Source: Azospirillum agricola
Lineage (GTDB): Bacteria; Pseudomonadota; Alphaproteobacteria; Azospirillales; Azospirillaceae
DNA: 64,000 nt
Assembly (NCBI RefSeq): GCF_017876095.1
Contig: NZ_JAGINM010000018.1
Location: 97,963-161,962, forward strand
Direction of reading: 5' to 3'
Notes under the pieces: model-generated
Database searches by the model: none
What the model saw: the letters and a program-made list of their open reading frames with translations, nothing else
Told to the model about the DNA's origin: nothing
Program-made: the position numbers and the translations under genes
In this document: positions 39,072-47,981 of the stretch, piece by piece
How the letters are laid out: each line of letters begins with the position of its first letter
Numbering within the stretch: the stretch's first letter is position 1

Positions 39072-40285
39072 GCTCTCGAATTCCTCGCGGCGGGGGCCTG
39101 CTGGCGCCTCGCCCGTTCAGCCGACTGATACCATGTCAGAAGCCGGGACAGCAGCACCATCGCGGAGATCCCGAAAATGGTAACAAGGAACTGGGCGGAG
39201 AGCGAGCCGTTGACGTGCACCAGCACGGTCTGCGCGGCGAAGGACAGCAGGACACCGACACAGAACACATGCAGGGACTGCCGCCCGCACTCCACGACCG
39301 GCGCGGCGAGCGACGTCCTCAGCCAGGGCGCGTCGAACGGGGTGAGGCGCAGGACGACGTAGGCCAGCGCGCAGAAATGCGCCAGCCGCAGCGGGTCGAG
39401 ATCGGTCTTGCTGATGGGGTAGAGGATGTCGGTCAGCCAGTTGGGCAGCAGCCGGTGCAGGAAGGCGAACTGCCAGGACAGCGCCAGGAACAGGCTGAGC
39501 GCCAGGAACAGGATGGCGGCGACCATCACCGGACGGCGCGGCCGCAGCAGGGCCGCCCGCAGGCCGGGCAGGCGTTGCAGCACCGCGCCGGTGACGAACA
39601 GGAACTGCCAGGCGAAGGGGTTGAAGTACCAGACGCCGCCGTCAGGGTGGGTGGGCAGGTTCCATTCGCCGGCCCGTGCCGCGAGGTAGAGGATCCCCGA
39701 TCCCGCCAGCACCATCAACGGCCGGCGGCGCAGGGCCGGCAGCAGGAGCGGAAGGGCCAGCATCAGCACGATGTAGAGCGGCAGCACATCGAGATTCGCC
39801 GGACGGAACTTCAGCAGCAGCGCCTGGGTCAGCGCCGTGACGGGATCCTGGAAATAGCTGGCGATCCCCATTTCCTCGGTGAACAGCGGACTCTCGAAGA
39901 CGCGTGCGGTGTAGGCGATCTGCGCCGTGAAGGCGAAGAACAGGATGATGTAGGTGACGTACAGCGTCCAGCAGCGGTGCAGCACCTGCGCCGCCGTCAT
40001 CGGGAAGCCGGCGCGCTCCAGCGTCCGCCCATACACCATCGCCGCCGTGTAGCCGGAGATGAAGACGAAGATCTCCGTGGCGTCGCTCAGTCCGAAATTC
40101 CGCGGCGTCAGCCAGGAGATCTGGTTGGCCGGGATGTGGTTGACGAAGATGAACCACAAGGCCAGCCCGCGGAAGAAGTCGAGCCGCACGTCCCGGTCGC
40201 CGGCGGCGTGGCCGCCGGTGCGGTCGCCGCCGGTGCGGACATTGGCCATGCGGGCGGTGTGCGGAAGGCTGGGTGTGTCGGTCAT
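39068..40285 (-). CDS. OpgC-like membrane acyltransferase
   Basis: A 405-aa polytopic inner-membrane protein of the OpgC/acyltransferase-3 type, with about ten helices. The N-terminal RDVRLDFFRGLALWFIFVNHIP has the conserved Arg-Asp and His of the family, and SDATEIFVFISGYTAAMVYG follows. OpgC succinylates periplasmic glucans; here the protein is coupled to two exported SGNH proteins, like two-part O-acylation systems in which a membrane protein passes acyl groups to a periplasmic SGNH partner. The ATG at 40285 has only a weak Shine-Dalgarno. It diverges from pepN across 245 bp. Confidence 0.8.
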   Translation of the reverse strand: MTDTPSLPHTARMANVRTGGDRTGGHAAGDRDVRLDFFRGLALWFIFVNHIPANQISWLTPRNFGLSDATEIFVFISGYTAAMVYGRTLERAGFPMTAAQVLHRCWTLYVTYIILFFAFTAQIAYTARVFESPLFTEEMGIASYFQDPVTALTQALLLKFRPANLDVLPLYIVLMLALPLLLPALRRRPLMVLAGSGILYLAARAGEWNLPTHPDGGVWYFNPFAWQFLFVTGAVLQRLPGLRAALLRPRRPVMVAAILFLALSLFLALSWQFAFLHRLLPNWLTDILYPISKTDLDPLRLAHFCALAYVVLRLTPFDAPWLRTSLAAPVVECGRQSLHVFCVGVLLSFAAQTVLVHVNGSLSAQFLVTIFGISAMVLLSRLLTWYQSAERARRQQAPAARNSRA

Positions 40286-40530
40286 GTCCGTCGATCCATG
40301 CGCAGGTGCCACGCCGGGTAAACAGTTGGCGCCGGGGGGTTGGCCCGTCGCCCGCAAGTTTTCCGGATACTCCCGGCCGGCGCCCGCGGGCCGGCACCAT
40401 ACCCCCATCCCACACCGGCGCAAAGCCGGGTGTCACCCTCATCCCCATTCCCACAGGGGACAGCCCCCGTCCGCCTTGCTACAGTTCCCCATCGGAATCC
40501 TCGCGAACGACTGAGCAGAGACAAGGCATC

Positions 40531-43203
40531 ATGGACAAAGGCACGCCGAAGGCCATCCGGCTCCAGGATTACCGCCCGCCGGCCCATCTGATCGACACCG
40601 TCGACCTGCACGTCGATCTGGGGGAGGAGGTCACCACCGTCCGCGCCGTGCTGGCGATCCGCCGCAACCCGGCGCGCGCCGAATCCGCCACCCCCGGCGC
40701 CGCGCCCGAGCCGCTGACGCTCGACGGCCAGCGGCTGGAACTGGTGTCGGTGGCGCTCGACGGCCGGACGCTCGGGGCCGACGCCTACACGCTGACCCCC
40801 GACAACCTGACGATCCCCGGCACGCCGGACCGCTTCACGCTGGAAACCGTCGTCCGCATCAAGCCACAGGAGAACACCGCGCTGGAGGGGCTCTACAAGT
40901 CCTCCGGCAACTTCTGCACCCAGTGCGAGGCGGAAGGCTTCCGCAAGATCACCTACTTCCTCGACCGCCCCGACGTGATGGCGCGCTACAGCACCACCAT
41001 CACGGCCGAGAAGGCGCGCTACCCGGTCCTGCTGTCGAACGGCAACCTCGCCGAGGCCGGCGAACACGGCGACGGCCGCCACTGGGCGCGCTGGGAGGAT
41101 CCCTTCCCCAAGCCCTGCTACCTGTTCGCGCTGGTCGCCGGCTCGCTGGTCCACGCCGAGGACCGCTTCCGCACCGCGTCGGGCCGCGACGTCACGCTCC
41201 GCATCTACGTCGAGCCGGGCAACGAGGACAAGGTCGACCACGCCATGCGCTCGCTGATCAGGTCGATGCGCTGGGACGAGGAGGTCTACGGCCTGGAGTA
41301 CGACCTCGACATCTTCAACATCGTCGCGGTCGGCGACTTCAACATGGGGGCGATGGAAAACAAGTCGCTCAACGTCTTCAACACCAAATACATCCTGGCG
41401 AAGCCGGAGACGGCGACCGACACCGATTTCCTGAACATCGAGGCGGTCGTCGCGCACGAGTATTTCCACAACTGGACCGGCAACCGCGTCACCTGCCGCG
41501 ACTGGTTCCAGCTGTCGCTGAAGGAGGGCCTGACGGTCTTCCGCGACCAGGAATTCTCCTCCGACCTGAACTCCCGCGCGGTCAAGCGCATCGCCGACGT
41601 CCAGGGGCTGCGCACCGTGCAGTTCCAGGAGGACGCCGGCGCCATGGCCCACCCGGTGCGGCCCGACAGCTACGTCGAGATCAACAACTTCTACACGCCC
41701 ACCGTCTACAACAAGGGTGCGGAGGTCATCCGCATGATTCACACCCTGTTGGGGCCGGAGGCGTACCGCAAGGGCATCGACCTCTATTTCCAGCGCCATG
41801 ACGGGCAGGCGGTGACCTGCGACGACTTCGTCGCGGCGATGGCCGACGCCAGCGGGGTCGACCTCGCCCAGTTCCAGCTCTGGTACCGGCAGGCCGGCAC
41901 GCCGGAACTCGACGTCTCGACCGACCACGACGCGGCGGCGAAGACCTACCGGCTGACCGTGCGCCAGACCGTGCCGGCAACGCCGGGCCAGCCGGTCAAG
42001 CAGCCGATGCACATCCCGCTGGTGGTCGGCCTGCTCGGCCCCGACGGCGCCGACCTGCCGCTGCGGCTGGCCGGCGAGGAGACGGCATCCGGGACCAGCC
42101 GCATCCTGCACGTCACCCAGGAAACGCAGGTCTTCGAGTTCCAGGACGTCGCGGCCCGCCCGGTGCCGTCGCTGCTGCGCGGCTTCTCGGCCCCGGTGAA
42201 GCTGAAGGCCGACATCCCCGACGCCGACCTCACCTTCCTGATGGCCAACGACAGCGACGCCTTCAACCGTTGGGAGGCCGGGCAGATCCTCGGCACGCGC
42301 ATCCTGCTGGGCCTCGTCGCCGACCGTCAGGCCGGCCGCGACCTCGTCCTGCCGGAGAGCTACGTCGCCGCCGTCGGCAAGGTTCTGACGGACGCCGAGC
42401 GCGATCCCGCCTTTGCCGCCCAAGCGCTGGTGCTGCCGACCGAGGCCTATCTCGGCACCCAGATGGCGGTGGTCGATCCCGACGCCGTCCACGCGGTGCG
42501 CGAGTTCGCCCGCAGGCGTCTGGCCGAGGCTCTCCGCCCGCAATGGCTGACGCTGTACCGCCGCAACTCCAGCCAGGAGCCCTTCTCGGTCGAGGCGGCG
42601 GCCATCGGCAAGCGGGCGCTGAAGAATCTCTGCCTCGCCTACCTGATGGCGCTGGAGGACGAGGAGGCGCTCGGCCTCTGCCTGGGCCAGTATCACGGCG
42701 CCCAGGCGATGACCGACGTGATCGCCGCGCTGCAATTCCTCTCCAACGCCAAGGCCGCCGAGCGGGAGGAGGCGCTGGCCGGCTTCTACGAACGCTGGAA
42801 GGGCGACGCGCTGGTGGTGGACAAGTGGTTCAGCGTGCAGGCGATGTCCCACCGTCCCGACACGCTGGAGCGGGTGACGGCTCTCCTCGGCCATCCGGCC
42901 TTCGAGATCCGCAACCCGAACAAGGTCTATGCGCTGATCGGCGGTTTCGCCAACGGCAACCCGGTCCGCTTCCACGAGGCAGGCGGCGCCGGCTACGGCT
43001 TCCTGGCCGACCAGGTCCTGCGGCTCGACCCGATGAACCCACAGGTTGCAGCCCGGCTGATGGGCCCCTTCTCCCGTCTGCGGCGCTATGACGCGGCCCG
43101 TCAGGCGCTGATGAAGGCCGAGCTGGAGCGGATCGTCGGCACGCCGGGCCTGTCGCCCGACGTCTACGAGGTGGCGAGCAAGAGCCTGGACGCCGCCGGC
43201 TGA
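40531..43203 (+). CDS. pepN: Aminopeptidase N (M1 family)
   Basis: An 890-aa zinc metallopeptidase of the cytoplasmic gammaproteobacterial-type PepN class, which trims N-terminal residues from peptides. The exopeptidase motif GAMEN is near residue 272, the zinc site HEYFHNWTGN near residue 307 with the downstream Glu in LKEGLTVFRD, and the C-terminal helical domain runs to the end. The ATG at 40531 starts the conserved IRLQDYRPPAHLIDTVDL region. Monocistronic, followed by a strong hairpin. Confidence 0.95.
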   Translation: MDKGTPKAIRLQDYRPPAHLIDTVDLHVDLGEEVTTVRAVLAIRRNPARAESATPGAAPEPLTLDGQRLELVSVALDGRTLGADAYTLTPDNLTIPGTPDRFTLETVVRIKPQENTALEGLYKSSGNFCTQCEAEGFRKITYFLDRPDVMARYSTTITAEKARYPVLLSNGNLAEAGEHGDGRHWARWEDPFPKPCYLFALVAGSLVHAEDRFRTASGRDVTLRIYVEPGNEDKVDHAMRSLIRSMRWDEEVYGLEYDLDIFNIVAVGDFNMGAMENKSLNVFNTKYILAKPETATDTDFLNIEAVVAHEYFHNWTGNRVTCRDWFQLSLKEGLTVFRDQEFSSDLNSRAVKRIADVQGLRTVQFQEDAGAMAHPVRPDSYVEINNFYTPTVYNKGAEVIRMIHTLLGPEAYRKGIDLYFQRHDGQAVTCDDFVAAMADASGVDLAQFQLWYRQAGTPELDVSTDHDAAAKTYRLTVRQTVPATPGQPVKQPMHIPLVVGLLGPDGADLPLRLAGEETASGTSRILHVTQETQVFEFQDVAARPVPSLLRGFSAPVKLKADIPDADLTFLMANDSDAFNRWEAGQILGTRILLGLVADRQAGRDLVLPESYVAAVGKVLTDAERDPAFAAQALVLPTEAYLGTQMAVVDPDAVHAVREFARRRLAEALRPQWLTLYRRNSSQEPFSVEAAAIGKRALKNLCLAYLMALEDEEALGLCLGQYHGAQAMTDVIAALQFLSNAKAAEREEALAGFYERWKGDALVVDKWFSVQAMSHRPDTLERVTALLGHPAFEIRNPNKVYALIGGFANGNPVRFHEAGGAGYGFLADQVLRLDPMNPQVAARLMGPFSRLRRYDAARQALMKAELERIVGTPGLSPDVYEVASKSLDAAG

Positions 43204-43224
43204 GCCCGGCCGGGGCATGAAAAA

Positions 43225-43252
43225 AGGGCCGGAGGCTTTCCCCTCCGGCCCT
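43225..43252. terminator. Bidirectional terminator between pepN and the cytochrome c gene
   Basis: An 11-bp perfect stem (AGGGCCGGAGG / CCTCCGGCCCT) with a 6-nt loop. On the minus strand it is followed by a run of six T, a strong terminator for the cytochrome gene; on the plus strand the tail is weaker. Confidence 0.85.
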
Positions 43253-43284
43253 TCATCCAGATCCGCCCCCGTAAGGGCGGGCTG

Positions 43285-43665
43285 TTACTTCTGCTCGGCC
43301 AGGAAGGCGATCAGGTCGGCGCGCTTGGCGTCGTCCTTCAGACCGGCGAAGGCCATCGTGCCGCCGGGGACGATCTCCTTCGGGGCCTTGATGTAGGCGT
43401 CGAGGTTTTCCGCGGTCCAGACGTAGCCGGCAGCGCCCTTTTCCTTCATCGGAGCCGAATACTTGAAGCCGTCGATGGAGGCGGCGGTGCGGCCGACCAC
43501 GCCGAACAGCGACGGACCGACCTTGTTCTTGCCCTGCTCGGTGGTGTGGCAGGCCATGCAGACCTTGAACACGTCCTTGCCGGCGGCGGCGTCGGCTGCC
43601 TGCGCGGCGCCGGCGCCCATGACGACGCCGACGACCAGGGCCGCGCCCATCAGATGCTTCTTCAT
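43285..43665 (-). CDS. Soluble cytochrome c (class I)
   Basis: A 126-aa periplasmic cytochrome. The signal peptide ends near AQAADA (residue 25), haem binds at Cys36-x-x-Cys39-His40 (CMACH), and the axial Met is in GGTMAFAGLK near residue 103. The GKNKVGPSLFGVVGR and YIKAPKEIVPGGTMAF stretches are typical of cytochrome c2/c-550. It has its own terminator and no obvious partner; a general electron carrier. Confidence 0.92.
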   Translation of the reverse strand: MKKHLMGAALVVGVVMGAGAAQAADAAAGKDVFKVCMACHTTEQGKNKVGPSLFGVVGRTAASIDGFKYSAPMKEKGAAGYVWTAENLDAYIKAPKEIVPGGTMAFAGLKDDAKRADLIAFLAEQK

Positions 43666-43795
43666 TCTTCGGCTTCCCTTCCGAGTGATGGCCGGCCATG
43701 CCCGGCCGACCGAAAACGCGCGGCAGCATACACATTCCGGGGTGGGGGCCAACCCCCCAACGTGCCGCCCTCCGCCTAAAGAACGAGTCCCGGAA

Positions 43796-44470
43796 CTAAT
43801 GGGCGAAGGCCAGCGCGCCAACGAGAATGACAACCACGAGTATGGCCGCCCATGGCACGTAAAACCCGCCGCCGCCCGCCGCCGCGGACCCGATCGCGGG
43901 CAGCGGCAGCGGCACCTCCGGGGGTGGCGCAACCGCCTGCGGCACGGCCATGACCGGAGTGGCGGCCGGAGCGGCCGGATTCGCGGCCACCGGAGCGGCA
44001 GGCGTGTCCCCCACCGGTTCGGTGGTCGCCACCGGCCCGACGATCCGGGTGAAGCGCGAGAAGAAGTCGTCGGCCATCTTGCGCGCGGCGGCGTCGACCA
44101 GCCGCGAGCCGATCTGCGCCAGCTTGCCGCCGACCTGGGCCCGCGCGGTGTAGGACAGCCGGGTGGCCCCCTCCTCATCGGTCAGCGCCACGGTGGCCCC
44201 CCCCTTGCCGAAGCCGGCGGCTCCGCCCGACCCTTCGCCGGTGATGGTGTAGCCGTTGGGCGGATCCAGGTCGGACAGCGTCACCTTGCCGGAGAATTTC
44301 GCGCTCACCGGCCCGACCTTGGCGACCACCTTGGCGGTCAGCTCGGTGTCCGACAGCCGCACCACCTCCTCGCAGCCGGGAATGCACTGGCGCAGCACCT
44401 CCGGGTCGTTCAAGGCGGCCCACACCCGTTCGCGCGGCGCCTCGATCCGGTGGTTTCCGCTCATGTCCAT
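43796..44470 (-). CDS. CoxG-like SRPBCC protein with C-terminal membrane anchor
   Basis: A 224-aa protein. Residues about 1-150 are a CoxG (carbon monoxide dehydrogenase subunit G) SRPBCC domain: HRIEAPRERVWAALNDPEVL, then RQCIPGCEEV and FFSRF. A Pro/Ala linker follows and a single membrane helix ends the protein (AAILVVVILVGALAFA). GGAGG eleven bases before ATG 44470 sets the start. CoxG tethers molybdenum hydroxylases to the membrane, but no coxSML-type genes are in the window. Confidence 0.88.
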   Translation of the reverse strand: MDMSGNHRIEAPRERVWAALNDPEVLRQCIPGCEEVVRLSDTELTAKVVAKVGPVSAKFSGKVTLSDLDPPNGYTITGEGSGGAAGFGKGGATVALTDEEGATRLSYTARAQVGGKLAQIGSRLVDAAARKMADDFFSRFTRIVGPVATTEPVGDTPAAPVAANPAAPAATPVMAVPQAVAPPPEVPLPLPAIGSAAAGGGGFYVPWAAILVVVILVGALAFAH

Positions 44471-44633
44471 GATTCGTCGTTCCTCCAAAACCGTCTTGGG
44501 GTCCGGAAGCCCGGCGCGGGAAGGCCGCCGCCTGGCGTCGGGACGCGGGGTGCGGAATGGTCAAGGCCACGCTTCGAGAATAGGGGATCGCCCGCGGACG
44601 CGACAGCCCCCAATGGGCGTAGGAGCGCCCGTC

Positions 44634-45071
44634 TCAGCGCGGCTGCACGCAGTTCTGGACGATCGGGGCGCAGGCCGACAGGCTGACGCCGGCCGGATAG
44701 CTCACCTGCTCGACCGCGCCGCCGCGTCCCAGCACCACCGTGGCCTCGCAGCCGGTGGTGCCGCCGCCGACCGGCACGCTGAAGCCGAGTCCCAGCCCGA
44801 CCCCGCTGCCGAACCCGCCGCTGCCGGCGCCGACCCCGATGCTGCTCATCGGGCTGGCGGCATAGGCCGGGCGGGCAATGTAGGTGTAATATTCCCGGCC
44901 CTCGGCCATCGCCTGCCGCTCCGGCACGCCGGCGCAGGAGAGCAGCCGGTCCTTGGGCATGCCGACCAGCTCGGTCTGGGCGCGCTGCGCCACCTCCGCC
45001 CCCGGGCCTGTGGCGCAGGCGGCGAGACAGGCAACCGACAGGCCCAGAACAATCGCGACGCGCGCAACCAT
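44634..45071 (-). CDS. Small Gly-rich lipoprotein
   Basis: A 145-aa protein of unknown role. The N-terminus is a lipoprotein signal peptide with the lipobox LAAC at residues 16-19. The middle is glycine-rich (IGVGAGSGGFGSGVGLGLGF) and four further cysteines could form disulfides. The region LVGMPKDRLLSCAGVPERQ resembles small outer-membrane lipoproteins of the SmpA/OmlA type in miniature. It lies alone on the minus strand, divergent from folK. Confidence 0.72.
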   Translation of the reverse strand: MVARVAIVLGLSVACLAACATGPGAEVAQRAQTELVGMPKDRLLSCAGVPERQAMAEGREYYTYIARPAYAASPMSSIGVGAGSGGFGSGVGLGLGFSVPVGGGTTGCEATVVLGRGGAVEQVSYPAGVSLSACAPIVQNCVQPR

Positions 45072-45211
45072 GATGCGATCTCCTCAACAGGCAAAGGACG
45101 GCCAGCGAACGGCGGCGGACAGAGGCGCCACCCGACCGGGAACCCCGGCGGCGGCCCGCTGTTCCCGTCGGCGATGACGCCACACCGTCGATTTGGTAGG
45201 AAGGTGCCCTC

Positions 45212-45796
45212 TTGTCGACTGCGCCCGGAACACTTCCTGTCATGACGGCCACCTCTCCGGCTACGAAGGCCCCCTCCCCGCCCGGCGCCACGGTCCATCT
45301 GGCGCTCGGCGGCAACATCGGCGACCGCGCGGCCAATCTGGCCGCCGCCATCCAGCATCTGGGCGAGGCCGTCGCCATCGACCGGCTCTCGGCGGTCTAC
45401 CAGACGGCGCCGATGTACGTCACCGACCAGCCGGCCTTCCTCAACATGGCGGTGCGCGGCGTGACCCGCCTGGCCCCCCTGGAGCTGCTGCGCTTCGTCA
45501 AGCGGATCGAGGCGGATCTCGGCCGCACCGGCGGCGGCGAACGGTTCGGCCCGCGCCCCATCGACATCGACATCCTGTTCTACGGCGACCTCGACGGCAA
45601 CCGGACGATGGCCGGGCCGGAGCTGGAGATCCCCCACCCGCGCATCGCCGAGCGCGCCTTCGTGCTGGCGCCGCTGGCCGACATCGCCGCCGACCTTTCC
45701 CATCCCACGCTCGGGCGCCCGGTCGCCGAGCTGCTGGCCGCCGTGCCCGGCCGCGACACGGTTGTGCGCGTGGCCGACGCGCTGGACGCCGGGTGA
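45212..45796 (+). CDS. folK: 6-hydroxymethyl-7,8-dihydropterin pyrophosphokinase
   Basis: A 194-aa FolK that pyrophosphorylates hydroxymethyldihydropterin for folate synthesis. Family motifs are LALGGNIGDR, VYQTAPMYVTDQPAFLN and FGPRPIDIDILFYGD. AGGAAGG with a 7-nt spacer precedes a TTG at 45212, which I take as the start; the ATG at 45242 is the alternative and costs ten non-conserved residues. It is followed by the acetyltransferase gene 32 bp on, and a FolB-like gene lies 0.7 kb further. Confidence 0.92.
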   Translation: MSTAPGTLPVMTATSPATKAPSPPGATVHLALGGNIGDRAANLAAAIQHLGEAVAIDRLSAVYQTAPMYVTDQPAFLNMAVRGVTRLAPLELLRFVKRIEADLGRTGGGERFGPRPIDIDILFYGDLDGNRTMAGPELEIPHPRIAERAFVLAPLADIAADLSHPTLGRPVAELLAAVPGRDTVVRVADALDAG

Positions 45797-45828
45797 TCAC
45801 TCCAGACCATTTGAGAAGGACGCCGACC

Positions 45829-46407
45829 ATGACCGATGCCGACCCGCGCAGCGAGAAGCAGAAGATGCTGGCCGGCGACCTCTACCGCGCCGGCGGGGAG
45901 GAGCTGACCGCCGACGCCGTGCGCGCCGACCGCCTGATGCGCGCCTACAACGCGACCACCGCCGAGGAAACCGAGCGGCGGCGCGGCCTGCTGGCCGAAA
46001 TGCTGGGCGCGGTCGGCGAGGATTCGGTGCTGCGGCCGCCATTCCATTGCGATTACGGCTCCAACATCCGGATCGGCCGCGGCTGCTTCGTGAATTTCGG
46101 CTGCGTGTTCCTCGACGTCGTGGCCATCACGCTGGGCGACCATTGCCAGATCGGCCCGTCGGTGCAGATCTACACCGCCGACCACCCGCGCGACCCCGAC
46201 CTGCGGCGCGCCGGCTATGAATCCGGCATCCCGGTCCACATCGGCGCCAATGTCTGGATCGGCGGCGGCAGCATCATCCTGCCCGGCGTCCGCATCGGCG
46301 ACGACGCCATCGTCGGCGCCGGCAGCGTGGTGACGCGCGACGTCCCGGCCGGTGCGACGGTCGCCGGCAACCCAGCCCGGATCCTGAAGCGCGCGCCGAC
46401 GACATGA
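45829..46407 (+). CDS. Sugar O-acetyltransferase, Maa/NodL type
   Basis: A 192-aa left-handed beta-helix acetyltransferase using acetyl-CoA. The N-terminal Mac domain (SEKQKMLAGDLYRAGGEEL) identifies the maltose/galactoside acetyltransferase group, hexapeptide repeats run from about residue 70 to the end, and the catalytic His is in YTADHPRD near residue 115. GAGAAGGA precedes the ATG. Physiological acceptor unknown. Confidence 0.9.
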   Translation: MTDADPRSEKQKMLAGDLYRAGGEELTADAVRADRLMRAYNATTAEETERRRGLLAEMLGAVGEDSVLRPPFHCDYGSNIRIGRGCFVNFGCVFLDVVAITLGDHCQIGPSVQIYTADHPRDPDLRRAGYESGIPVHIGANVWIGGGSIILPGVRIGDDAIVGAGSVVTRDVPAGATVAGNPARILKRAPTT

Positions 46408-46525
46408 GCGGTGGCGGCATGAGCGGTGGCGGCGTGAGTGGCAACGGCCGGGGCTTCCGCCTATAGTGCGCCCGCGAGGATCGCCCTAGCAGACCGCCGG
46501 GACAAGGCCGGCCGGGAGAAGCCGT

Positions 46526-46933
46526 TTGTCTGAGCACAGCACGGAACGGCGCGCCATCGTCCAGCCGGACGGGGCGACGCTGACCTACACCATTCTCGTG
46601 CGCGGCTTCACCGCCACGGTCCATCTGGCCGGACGGCCGGGGCGGCCGACCGCGCGGATCGACCTGACCCTGACCGTCGCCCATCCCGGCGCCGGCTTTC
46701 CCGACGACATCGCCGCCGTCATGTCCTACGAGGACATCATCGAGGATCTGCGGCGCCTGTGCGCCGACGAGACGATTCCCGATCCCGACTATCTGGCCGG
46801 CCGCGCCGCCGACCTCTGCCTCGGCCATGCCAAAGTGCAGCGGGTCCACGCCGATGTCGAGCTGCCCTCGCTGTCCGCCGAGGGAGCCGTGTCCGGTGCC
46901 AGCATCACGCGCGTGCAACAAAACAGCCCCTGA
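46526..46933 (+). CDS. Dihydroneopterin-aldolase-like (FolB-fold) protein
   Basis: A 135-aa protein whose second half aligns with FolB: VMSYEDIIEDLRRL, then LAGRAADLCLGHAKVQRV and ASITRV at the end. At the position of the catalytic Lys in the family S-K-P motif this protein has Leu113 (VELPS), and no clear counterpart of the catalytic Glu is seen near the N-terminus. The start is TTG at 46526 with GGAGAAG upstream; no ATG fits. Proximity to folK supports a pterin link, but aldolase activity is doubtful. Confidence 0.68.
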   Translation: MSEHSTERRAIVQPDGATLTYTILVRGFTATVHLAGRPGRPTARIDLTLTVAHPGAGFPDDIAAVMSYEDIIEDLRRLCADETIPDPDYLAGRAADLCLGHAKVQRVHADVELPSLSAEGAVSGASITRVQQNSP

Positions 46934-47074
46934 ACATTTCTCAATTTGTCGCAAACTTTTGCATTACCTCCCATGGCGTGACCATAGGCCGTCCCTCGGA
47001 ATACAGCTTCACGGAAGGATATAGATCCGTTTGACCAAAGGACGGGTGCCAATTCCTTTTGGTCCGCGATAGGG

Positions 47075-47102
47075 TTGCGCGATTGTATTTTTTGCGTACA
47101 AT
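47075..47102 (+). promoter_or_regulatory. Sigma-70-type promoter of the 52-aa gene
   Basis: TTGCGC (47075-47080), a 16-bp spacer and TACAAT (47097-47102) lie in an A/T-rich patch about 110 bp before the small gene at 47211. The rest of the 277-bp gap contains a direct repeat of GGATCGACT near 47175 and no other clear signal. Confidence 0.6.
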
Positions 47103-47210
47103 CGAAGACCAAGGGTTTGGTGTCGCCAGCCCAGACCCCAGCCGTTCGAAACAGCGCGCAGGGATCGGCCAACCGGATCGACTGGATCGACTGATTCAAG
47201 GGAGGGAAGC

Positions 47211-47369
47211 ATGGACCGCAGGACGACGCCGACCCTTTCGGAACTCCTTGAAGACCCCATCGTGGTCGCCGTCATGGCGCGCGATGGCATCAGCCGGGAA
47301 ACCTTTCAGCAGATGCTCGATCGCGTCCGCAGCAACCTTCGCGCCCAGCAGGAGCGGATGGCCGCCTGA
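47211..47369 (+). CDS. Small conserved-looking protein, 52 aa
   Basis: A short gene with a very good ribosome-binding site (GGGAGGG, 3-9 nt before ATG) and its own promoter. The product begins MDRRTTPTLSELLEDPIVVA, is helical and charged, and ends in SNLRAQQERMAA. It looks like a small soluble alpha-helical protein (ExxLxDP... then DGIS-helix), perhaps with a helix-turn-helix-like fold. I do not recognise a function. Confidence 0.65.
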   Translation: MDRRTTPTLSELLEDPIVVAVMARDGISRETFQQMLDRVRSNLRAQQERMAA

Positions 47370-47561
47370 TCCGCGCGTGGCGTGAGCCGCCGGCCGGTTG
47401 TTTCGCCGGCCCCGTTGTCGGCTTGCCTTGCCGGTCGCCCCTGTGCCGGCCCCTGTGCCGGTCGAGTCCATGACGATCCTGGTCTGTCAGTAACCCTGGT
47501 TTGCCAGTGCCTTGGTTTGCCCTGCCCCCAGGCGGGGCTTTCCTTGTTGCGCGGCCCCCTC

Positions 47562-47930
47562 TCACCCGCCAAGCACCACCCGCACCGCCTCCAGGATCTC
47601 GGCCGGCTTGAAGGGTTTGCGCAGCGTCTTCTGCGCGCCCAGCGCCTCCGCCACCGGCAGCACGTCGAGCGAGGCGCGGGCTCCGCCGCCGGAGATCGCG
47701 ATGATCCTGAGGTCGGGCCGGTTCCGCCGCAACGCCATGATCGTCGCCAGCCCCTCCTGGTTCGGCATGAAGATGTCGGTGATGACCAGATCGGCGGGAT
47801 TCCGCTGGAAACGGGCGATTCCCTCCTCCCCATCGCGGGCGCCGGCCGCCTCGTGGCCGTTGCGGGTCAGGATGTGCAGCAGCATGCTGCGGACGACATC
47901 GTCGTCGTCGATGACAAGCACGCTGGCCAT
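47562..47930 (-). CDS. Single-domain response regulator
   Basis: A 122-aa CheY-like receiver with no output domain. The acidic pocket is VIDDDD, phospho-acceptor is Asp52 (VITDIFMP), Ser/Thr and Lys switch residues are in AISGGG and RKPF. It lies 51 bp downstream of the RND pump gene on the same strand and may be co-transcribed. No kinase is adjacent. Confidence 0.87.
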   Translation of the reverse strand: MASVLVIDDDDVVRSMLLHILTRNGHEAAGARDGEEGIARFQRNPADLVITDIFMPNQEGLATIMALRRNRPDLRIIAISGGGARASLDVLPVAEALGAQKTLRKPFKPAEILEAVRVVLGG

Positions 47931-47981
47931 GAGCGGGGGCCTCCTCCTTCGCCTGCCGTCATCGGCGCCATGCCGGTGGCG

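Noticed and set aside
47387..47411. GGCCGG-N8-CCGGCC hairpin after the 52-aa gene as a terminator
   Set aside because: The stem is short, the sequence is self-repetitive and no T-run follows on the plus strand.
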